Source: Paludibacter sp963678465
GTDB taxonomy: Bacteria; Bacteroidota; Bacteroidia; Bacteroidales; Paludibacteraceae
DNA: 64,000 nt
Direction: 5' to 3'
Assembly (NCBI GenBank): GCA_963678465.1
Contig: OY782858.1
Span: forward strand, 496,001 to 560,000
Shown: positions 58,720 to 64,000 of the stretch, piece by piece
How the letters are laid out: each line of letters opens with the position of its first letter
Numbering within the stretch: the first letter of the stretch is position 1
Notes under the pieces: model-generated
Told to the model about the DNA's origin: nothing
Seen by the model: the letters and a program-made list of their open reading frames with translations, nothing else
Database searches by the model: none
Made by a program: the position numbers and the translations under genes

Positions 58720-59745
58720 TTATCGTTGTACTCTTCCGCTGGCATCACCACCCGCCAAAGCTTCAACTTCTTCTATCGAAACAAGGTTGAAATCACCGTT
58801 CACGGTATGTTTCAATGCCGAAGCAGCTACAGCAAATTCCAATGCTTCGCCCTGGTTGGGCTTTGTTAATAAACCATGAATCACGCCACCTGAGAAAGAG
58901 TCGCCACCACCTACACGGTCGATGATCGGATTGATATCGTAACGTTTCGATGTGTAGAATTCTTTTCCGTCGTAAATCATGGCTTTCCAACCATTGTGGC
59001 TGGCCGAGAAGGATTCGCGCAAAGTAGAGATGACATATTTAAAGTCAAACTCTTTGGCCATTTGCATAAAAATGCCTTTGTAGCCTTCGGCATCGGTATG
59101 TCCGCCTTCCACATCAGCGTCGGGTTTGAATCCTAAGCAAAGTTCAGCATCTTCTTCGTTGCCGATACATACATCCACATATTGCATCAACGGACGCATA
59201 ATGGATTGTGCTTTTTCTTTTGTCCAGAGTTTTTTGCGGAAATTCAGATCAACCGAAACAGTCACTCCATGACGTTTTGCTGCTTCACAGGCTAATTTTG
59301 TTAATTCGGCAGCTGAGTCGGAGATGGCAGGGGTAATGCCCGACCAGTGAAACCAATCGGCACCTTGCATGATGGCATCGAAATCGAAATCAGCAATACT
59401 TGCTTCGGCAATAGCCGAGTGGGCACGGTCGTAAATCACCTTGCTTGGTCGCATCGAAGCGCCTGTTTCAAGATAATAAATCCCAACGCGGTCTCCTCCG
59501 CGGGCAATAAAGTCGGTTTTAACACCATATTTGCGTAAAGCATTGACGGCCGACTGTCCGATTTCGTGTTTTGGCAGTTTTGATACAAAATAAGCTTCGT
59601 GCCCATAGTTGGCACAGCTCACGGCAACATTTGCTTCTCCACCTCCGTATACAACATCAAATACATCCGACTGAACAAAACGTGTGCTACCCGGTGTTGA
59701 CAAACGGAGCATAATTTCTCCTAATGTTACAATTTTTTTACTCAT
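58720..59745 (-). CDS. kdgK: 2-keto-3-deoxygluconate kinase (PfkB family)
   Basis: A 341-residue sugar kinase that phosphorylates KDG to KDPG. GEIMLRLSTPGSTRFVQ (about residues 8-24), GGGEANVAVSCANYG and the catalytic PfkB motif DRVGGGDSFSGGVIHG (about 291-306; Asp in GGGDSF) are clear. Length and N-terminal motif match KdgK-type kinases. It is expressed from its own promoter, which overlaps a palindromic operator candidate, apart from the upstream uxaC gene. The next gene on the strand is not kdgA but the inserted four-helix gene. Confidence 0.93.
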   Translation of the reverse strand: MSKKIVTLGEIMLRLSTPGSTRFVQSDVFDVVYGGGEANVAVSCANYGHEAYFVSKLPKHEIGQSAVNALRKYGVKTDFIARGGDRVGIYYLETGASMRPSKVIYDRAHSAIAEASIADFDFDAIMQGADWFHWSGITPAISDSAAELTKLACEAAKRHGVTVSVDLNFRKKLWTKEKAQSIMRPLMQYVDVCIGNEEDAELCLGFKPDADVEGGHTDAEGYKGIFMQMAKEFDFKYVISTLRESFSASHNGWKAMIYDGKEFYTSKRYDINPIIDRVGGGDSFSGGVIHGLLTKPNQGEALEFAVAASALKHTVNGDFNLVSIEEVEALAGGDASGRVQR

Positions 59746-59776
59746 TGTTTTTTTGTAATATATAAATTATTAAAAA

Positions 59777-59788
59777 TTGGTCGACCAA
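59777..59788. promoter_or_regulatory. Operator candidate TTGGTCGACCAA
   Basis: A perfect 12-bp palindrome flanked by A/T, overlapping the -7 box and the start-site region of the kdgK promoter. It resembles the ExuR/UxuR operator (TTGGTATACCAA) of enterobacteria except at the centre, and its central CG also suits LacI-family repressors. No GntR regulator gene is in the window. Confidence 0.6.
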
Positions 59789-59817
59789 AAATAATACTTT
59801 ATTTTTATTCGCACAAA
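59786..59817 (-). promoter_or_regulatory. Promoter of kdgK
   Basis: On the minus strand TTTG (59814-59817), a 20-base spacer and an exact TATTTTTG (59786-59793). The start would be near 59779, inside the palindrome TTGGTCGACCAA, which suits repression. Confidence 0.65.
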
Positions 59818-59882
59818 ATTAGACCATTCATTTTGTAATAATGTCTATTTTTTGATTAAGAATGTGTTCTTATTGATCAAAA

Positions 59883-61289
59883 TCAGAATTTAAAGAAGTT
59901 TTTAGCATTGTTGTAGCTGATATCTTCCACCATTTTTCCAATAAAATCGAGTTCCTGATGTGGCAGCAATCCCATTTCTACATCATTTCCGATTAAATTA
60001 CACAAGGTGCGACGGAAATACTCATGACGCGGGTAGGACAGGAAGCTTCGCGAATCGGTGAGCATCCCTACGAATCGGCTCAGCAGGCCAAGCACCGATA
60101 GAGAATTCATTTGTCTTTCCATGCCTTCTTTCTGATCGAGAAACCACCAACCTGCGCCAAACTGCATTTTTCCGGCTACAGTTCCGTCCTGGAAGTTACC
60201 AATCATGGTAGCAATCATTTCATTGTCGGCCGGATTCAGATTGTAGAGAATCGTTTTCGTTAGTTTGTTCTGAATGTCAAGTCGGTTCAGAAATTTCGAC
60301 ATAGACTTGGCGGTATTGAAAGTTCCTATCGAATCGAATCCTGTGTCGGCACCCAACTTGTTGAAAAGGCGGGTATTGTTGTTGCGGATAGCGCCATAAT
60401 GGAATTGTTGTGTCCAGCCTTTTTCCCAATCCATTTCGGCAAAAATCACGAGCATTGCCGATTTGAATTTCAGCACTTCTTCGTGGGTTAATTCTTTTCC
60501 TCCGTATATTTTGTTGAAAATTGATTTAATTTCTGCTTCGGTGTAATCTTCGGCATAAAACTCTTCGATACCATGGTCGGATAACTTGCAGCCCTGAGCG
60601 GCAAAAAAATCCTGACGCTTGCGCAAAGCCAAAATCATTTCATCGAAAGTAGAAATACTTATTTCAGATACTTTAGACAATTGTTCTACGTAAGTACGGA
60701 AAGAAGCTGCATCCTCCACAGCCATGGCTTTGTCGGGACGCCAGGTGGGCAACATTTTAACTTCGAAACCATCATTTTTTGTTTTGATATGATGTTCGAG
60801 TGAATCAATCGGGTCGTCGGTAGTACAAACCGCTTCCACATTGTACCTGCGCATCATGTTACGTGCCGAGTATTCGGGAGTTTGCAATTTTGCAGTGCAT
60901 TCGTCGTAAATATCGCGTGCAGTTTTAGGCGAAAGAAGTTTTTCTACACCAAAACCGGTTTTAAGTTCCAGGTGTGTCCAGTGATATAGCGGGTTTCGCA
61001 TTGTATAAGGCACTGTTTCGGCCCACTTTTCAAATTTTTCCCAGTCCGAAGTGTCTTTCCCTGTGCAGTATTTTTCGTCTATCCCGTTGGTACGCATGGC
61101 GCGCCATTTGTAATGGTCGCCACCCAACCATATTTCGGTAAGCGATTTGAACTGATGATCGTTGGCCACCATCGATGGAATTAAATGACAATGATAGTCA
61201 ATGATTGGTTGCTTTGCTGCATGCTGGTGATAGAGCTGCTGAGCTGTTTCTGTTTGCAGTAAAAAATTTTCGTCTAAAAAGTTTTTCAT
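59883..61289 (-). CDS. uxaC: Glucuronate (uronate) isomerase
   Basis: A 468-residue enzyme that converts glucuronate to fructuronate and galacturonate to tagaturonate. The N-terminal PIIDYHCHLIPSM (about residues 29-41) with the HxH metal-like pair, WRAMRTNGIDEKYCTG, LEHHIKT and the C-terminal FVGMLTDSRSFLSYPRHEYFRR (split) are typical of UxaC, an amidohydrolase-fold isomerase. It is the first gene of the minus-strand uronate run. The intergenic gap to kdgK (137 bases) contains a second promoter, so uxaC may be transcribed separately. Divergent from the LacI regulator gene. Confidence 0.95.
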   Translation of the reverse strand: MKNFLDENFLLQTETAQQLYHQHAAKQPIIDYHCHLIPSMVANDHQFKSLTEIWLGGDHYKWRAMRTNGIDEKYCTGKDTSDWEKFEKWAETVPYTMRNPLYHWTHLELKTGFGVEKLLSPKTARDIYDECTAKLQTPEYSARNMMRRYNVEAVCTTDDPIDSLEHHIKTKNDGFEVKMLPTWRPDKAMAVEDAASFRTYVEQLSKVSEISISTFDEMILALRKRQDFFAAQGCKLSDHGIEEFYAEDYTEAEIKSIFNKIYGGKELTHEEVLKFKSAMLVIFAEMDWEKGWTQQFHYGAIRNNNTRLFNKLGADTGFDSIGTFNTAKSMSKFLNRLDIQNKLTKTILYNLNPADNEMIATMIGNFQDGTVAGKMQFGAGWWFLDQKEGMERQMNSLSVLGLLSRFVGMLTDSRSFLSYPRHEYFRRTLCNLIGNDVEMGLLPHQELDFIGKMVEDISYNNAKNFFKF

Positions 61290-61521
61290 GAGCGTATCTG
61301 TTTCAAAATATTAATATACGATTTTTGGAAAAATTATACTTATTTATTCTTTCAATTTTATTGAAAAATGGGTTTTAAAAGCCATTTTTCTCTGAAATTA
61401 AGGCTTGAAAACATGTTATTAAATATATTTTCATTCCTTTTTTAGAATACTAAAACTGGAAGTTGTATTTTATACTATTGATAATTAGTGAAATAATAAG
61501 TTGTAGTCTTGTATTTCTATT

Positions 61522-61540
61522 TTCCGTGTTCGCCCACGAA
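61522..61540. promoter_or_regulatory. LacI-type operator candidate 1
   Basis: TTCCGTGTTCGCCCACGAA; the core CGTG-TTCGCC-CACG is an inverted repeat with central CG. It lies upstream of the -33 box. It shares TTCyGTGTwCGCmCACGAA with site 2, 72 bases downstream. Confidence 0.65.
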
Positions 61541-61552
61541 GGTACAAAAAAC

Positions 61553-61582
61553 TTTGATTTTACAAAATATATTGTATTTTTG
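61553..61582 (+). promoter_or_regulatory. Promoter of the LacI regulator gene
   Basis: TTTG at 61553-61556, an 18-base spacer and an exact TATTTTTG at 61575-61582. The start would be near 61589, just before operator site 2. The two operators flank this promoter. Confidence 0.55.
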
Positions 61583-61593
61583 CACTATATATT

Positions 61594-61612
61594 TTCTGTG
61601 TACGCACACGAA
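61594..61612. promoter_or_regulatory. LacI-type operator candidate 2
   Basis: TTCTGTGTACGCACACGAA, matching site 1 at 16 of 19 positions. It lies between the transcription start and the ATG at 61629, where a bound repressor would block the gene's own transcription. Confidence 0.65.
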
Positions 61613-61628
61613 ATTATTAATTTTTGAT

Positions 61629-62699
61629 ATGAAAAACCAAAACACAAAAATAAGAATAAAAGATATAGCCACAATGGCTGGTGTATCAGAAGGTACTGTG
61701 GATCGTGTGTTACACGAAAGGGGAGAGGTGTCCGAAAAAAGCCGCGAGGCGGTTCAGAAGGTATTGGATGAGATCAATTATTCGCCTAATTTGTTGGCAC
61801 GCTCGCTGGCTTCAAAGAAACATTATCATTTCGCTTGCCTGATTCCAATGCACAAAGTCACTGATTATTGGGAAAGTGTAGAAAAGGGTTTCAGTCAGGC
61901 TGCGATTGATTATTTACATTATAATATTCATATAGAGCGAAAATACTTCAATCAGTTTGATGCCAATTCGTTTGTGGATGTGTCGAAAGAGTTGGTCAAA
62001 AGCCAACCTGATGCAGTGATTATGGCGCCGATATTCAGAAACGAAACACTGGCTTTCACAAAGGAACTTCAGCAACTTGAAATCCCGTTTTCGTTTATCG
62101 ATTCGATGATAGAAGATGCTGATTTTCTGACTTATTATGGGCAGAATTCGTTCCAGAGCGGTTATATTGCAGCCAAATTGCTTTTAAATTCGTTGCCCGA
62201 TGCGGCTCAGGTGCTTGTGCTGCGTACCGACAGAAAAGGTGCAGTATCCAACCAAACCATAGCCCGTATCAATGGCTTTATGAGTTTTGTATCCGAAAAT
62301 AAACTTTCGAATATTGAACTTATTCACCTCGAAATGAATGATGAAAACGAAGATGCCAATCGCGAAATTCTAAGCGATGTTTTTTCGAAAAACACAAACA
62401 TAAAAGCGGCTATAACGTTTAATTCAAGGGTGTACCGTTTGGCTAACCACCTTGAAATACTACAACATGCCGATGTGAGGTTGATAGGTTATGACTTGCT
62501 CCAAAAAAACGTCGATTATCTGAAACAGGATATTGTTTCTTATCTTATTGCACAACGTCCTGAGAAACAGGCTTATTTCACAATAAGAGATATGTGCGCC
62601 AAATTAATACAGAAACAGAGTATTACCAAGATTAATTATGTACCTATCGATATATTAATAAAAGAGAACATTGAAGACTATATGCAGTTTGGTGAATGA
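61629..62699 (+). CDS. LacI-family transcriptional regulator of uronate genes
   Basis: A 356-residue repressor from the ATG at 61629; earlier in-frame starts would lie across the operators. The helix-turn-helix (IRIKDIATMAGVSEGTVDRVLH, split at residues 9-30) and hinge (SPNLLARSLASKK, about 53-65) are typical. The periplasmic-binding-like domain follows with PMHKVTDYWESVEKGF near 73-88. The effector should be a uronate or KDG by context; it is divergent from uxaC and upstream of uxaE. Two operator candidates at its own promoter support autoregulation; control of the other uronate genes is inference. Confidence 0.88.
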   Translation: MKNQNTKIRIKDIATMAGVSEGTVDRVLHERGEVSEKSREAVQKVLDEINYSPNLLARSLASKKHYHFACLIPMHKVTDYWESVEKGFSQAAIDYLHYNIHIERKYFNQFDANSFVDVSKELVKSQPDAVIMAPIFRNETLAFTKELQQLEIPFSFIDSMIEDADFLTYYGQNSFQSGYIAAKLLLNSLPDAAQVLVLRTDRKGAVSNQTIARINGFMSFVSENKLSNIELIHLEMNDENEDANREILSDVFSKNTNIKAAITFNSRVYRLANHLEILQHADVRLIGYDLLQKNVDYLKQDIVSYLIAQRPEKQAYFTIRDMCAKLIQKQSITKINYVPIDILIKENIEDYMQFGE

Positions 62700-62788
62700 A
62701 GCAGCCTGCGATAGACAGAATAGAATTTTGAGTATGCAAAAAATTCAATACAGAGAAACGAAAATATAACAAGTAAATTTATATCATC

Positions 62789-64000
62789 ATGAAATTAGGA
62801 AAATACAGTATCGGTGTGGGCGACAGATTTTCGCACCAGGGTGTTGCACAACTGCGAGCCATAATGAAGGCCAACGAAACAGGGCTCGAAATAAGTCCCG
62901 TTTGGAATAAATCTAATCGAGAACACATTTACGTACACTCGCATCCTGCCGATGTACGCAAAGAGGCCGATGCTGCTGTAGCAAAATTAGGCTACAAAGG
63001 TCTCTACTTTGTTGATGCCGATCATATTAATTTGTCGACAGTAGCACCTTTTGTAGAAACAGCCGACTTTTTTACACTCGACGTTGCAGCATTTATCGGA
63101 AAACCAAGTAGCGAAGCCGATGTGGCTGCTTTTGTGGCTTCGTGCGAAAAGTACATGGGAGAACTCTCAATCCCCGGAATGGAAAAACCGCTGCACATTA
63201 GCAAAGAAATGCTTGAAGCCATAGCTTCAAAATTTTTAGCTGCTACCCAACAGGCTTCTGAGATATATAAATACCTCGCTGAAAACAAAGGTGTTGGTAA
63301 TTTTATAACAGAAGTATCGATGGATGAAGTGGAAACACCTCAGACACCCATTGATATGCTTTTTATCCTTAAAATGTTAGCCGATAAGGGAGTGCCGGCA
63401 CAAACCATTGCCCCAAAATTTACAGGTAGATTTAATAAAGGCGTTGATTATCGTGGAGATTTGAAGCAGTTTGCGCGTGAATTTGAAGAAGATGTATTGG
63501 TCATTGATTATGCAGTAAAAGAATTTGGCTTACCCGAAGAACTGAAGCTAAGTATTCACTCCGGTAGCGATAAATTCTCAATTTACCCGATTATGGCCGA
63601 AGTGATTCACAAATACGATAAGGGATTGCATCTTAAAACTGCCGGAACTACCTGGCTCGAAGAAGTTATAGGCCTGGCAGTGGCTGGCGGCGAAGGTTTG
63701 GACCTTGCGAAACAAATTTATGCTAATTCATTCAACCGCAGTGAAGAGCTTTGTGCACCTTATGCCGATGTTATCGACATTGACAATGCGCAGTTGCCTT
63801 CGGTGGAAGAGGTAAATACATGGAAAAGTGAAAAGTTTGCCAATACCCTGCGCCATATTCCGGGACATGCTGATTATAATTCAAATTTCCGTCAGCTGAT
63901 TCATGTTGCCTATAAAGTGGCAGCCGAAATGGGCGAAACGTATACAGGCTTGCTCGAAAAGTATGAAGATATCGTAGGAAATTGCGTAGAAGAGAATATT
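62789..64000 (+). CDS. uxaE: Tagaturonate epimerase family protein, C-terminus outside window
   Basis: The frame opens at the ATG at 62789 and remains open to base 64000 (404 codons). The opening KLGKYSIGVGDRFSHQG and the strings NKSNREHIYVHSHP and VDADHINLSTVAPFVE are typical of the UxaE family; the metal-binding His residues of the DADH and IHSGSDKF strings are intact. UxaE interconverts D-tagaturonate and D-fructuronate, which lets galacturonate enter the fructuronate branch without altronate enzymes. It lies 89 bases after the LacI regulator gene on the same strand. Full family length is about 500 residues, so the last fifth is missing here. Confidence 0.88.
   Translation, partial: MKLGKYSIGVGDRFSHQGVAQLRAIMKANETGLEISPVWNKSNREHIYVHSHPADVRKEADAAVAKLGYKGLYFVDADHINLSTVAPFVETADFFTLDVAAFIGKPSSEADVAAFVASCEKYMGELSIPGMEKPLHISKEMLEAIASKFLAATQQASEIYKYLAENKGVGNFITEVSMDEVETPQTPIDMLFILKMLADKGVPAQTIAPKFTGRFNKGVDYRGDLKQFAREFEEDVLVIDYAVKEFGLPEELKLSIHSGSDKFSIYPIMAEVIHKYDKGLHLKTAGTTWLEEVIGLAVAGGEGLDLAKQIYANSFNRSEELCAPYADVIDIDNAQLPSVEEVNTWKSEKFANTLRHIPGHADYNSNFRQLIHVAYKVAAEMGETYTGLLEKYEDIVGNCVEENI

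Larger units (their letters stand above)
61290..61628. other. Divergent regulatory region uxaC / LacI regulator
   Basis: 339 AT-rich bases holding the regulator promoter and two operator candidates on the right side (61522-61612). On the uxaC side no exact TAnnTTTG box was found. Confidence 0.6.

Overview
The window looks like chromosomal DNA from an anaerobic or microaerophilic member of the Bacteroidetes (order Bacteroidales, perhaps Paludibacter-like; the genus is a guess). Evidence: TonB-dependent receptor with CarboxypepD_reg domain, BACON domains, DUF2723/GT117, DUF2851, DUF6266-like and PG_1098-like methyltransferase families; promoters of the Bacteroidetes type (TTTG, ~20 nt, TAnnTTTG); weak Shine-Dalgarno sequences; AT-rich intergenic regions. 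No prophage, integrase, insertion sequence, CRISPR array or rRNA was seen. One tRNA (Gly, anticodon CCC) is present.

Layout. 1-2.5 kb: truncated secreted esterase, a lipoprotein and a DUF6266-like protein. 2.7-6.2 kb: bifunctional proline catabolic enzyme PutA. 6.6-10.3 kb: a compact stress locus with an Rrf2-type Fe-S regulator, a hemerythrin, the Fe-S repair protein RIC, a DUF438/hemerythrin/PAS protein and a DUF1858/DUF2249 protein; the regulator and hemerythrin genes share an inverted-repeat operator candidate that I derived from the sequence. 10.4-20 kb: VOC, DUF1801 and lipocalin genes, a GH43 enzyme with a companion lipoprotein, an M16 protease, a PQQ-like propeller and a GNAT, then the tRNA. 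20.2-25.8 kb: complete RNF complex operon (rseC-rnfB-C-D-G-E-A), a ferredoxin:NAD oxidoreductase/ion pump. 26-33 kb: operon of GT117, NodB deacetylase, DUF2851 and an Ig-like lipoprotein. 33.6-36.3 kb: phosphate butyryltransferase, an intergenic region rich in palindromes, and a radical SAM DNA-repair-like protein. 36.7-40.3 kb: ECF S component, phosphoribosyltransferase, Tat-exported DUF362 protein and a large membrane polyferredoxin that looks like a NapH-NapG fusion. 40.6-48.9 kb: outer-membrane proteins, a nucleotidyltransferase, a WcaJ-like sugar transferase, FadL and a methyltransferase. 49.8-54.6 kb: TonB-dependent receptor with a BACON/OB-fold lipoprotein. 54.7-55.7 kb: phased short repeats and a membrane protein. 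56-64 kb: hexuronate catabolism (ExuT, KDPG aldolase, KdgK, UxaC on the minus strand; LacI regulator and UxaE on the plus strand), interrupted by a four-helix-bundle (S23/IVP-like) gene bracketed by inverted repeats.

How the genes work together. Uronates enter by ExuT, UxaC isomerises them, UxaE interconverts tagaturonate and fructuronate, and KdgK plus KDPG aldolase finish the route to pyruvate and glyceraldehyde 3-phosphate; UxuA/UxuB are not in the window. The RIC locus is best read as a nitric-oxide/oxidative Fe-S damage response. The most unusual items are the shared operator of the hemerythrin/RIC locus, the inverted-repeat-bracketed four-helix gene, the 42-bp phased palindromes at 34.9-35.0 kb, the 20/41-bp phased repeats at 54.7 kb, and the NapH-NapG-like fusion next to a Tat-exported DUF362 protein.
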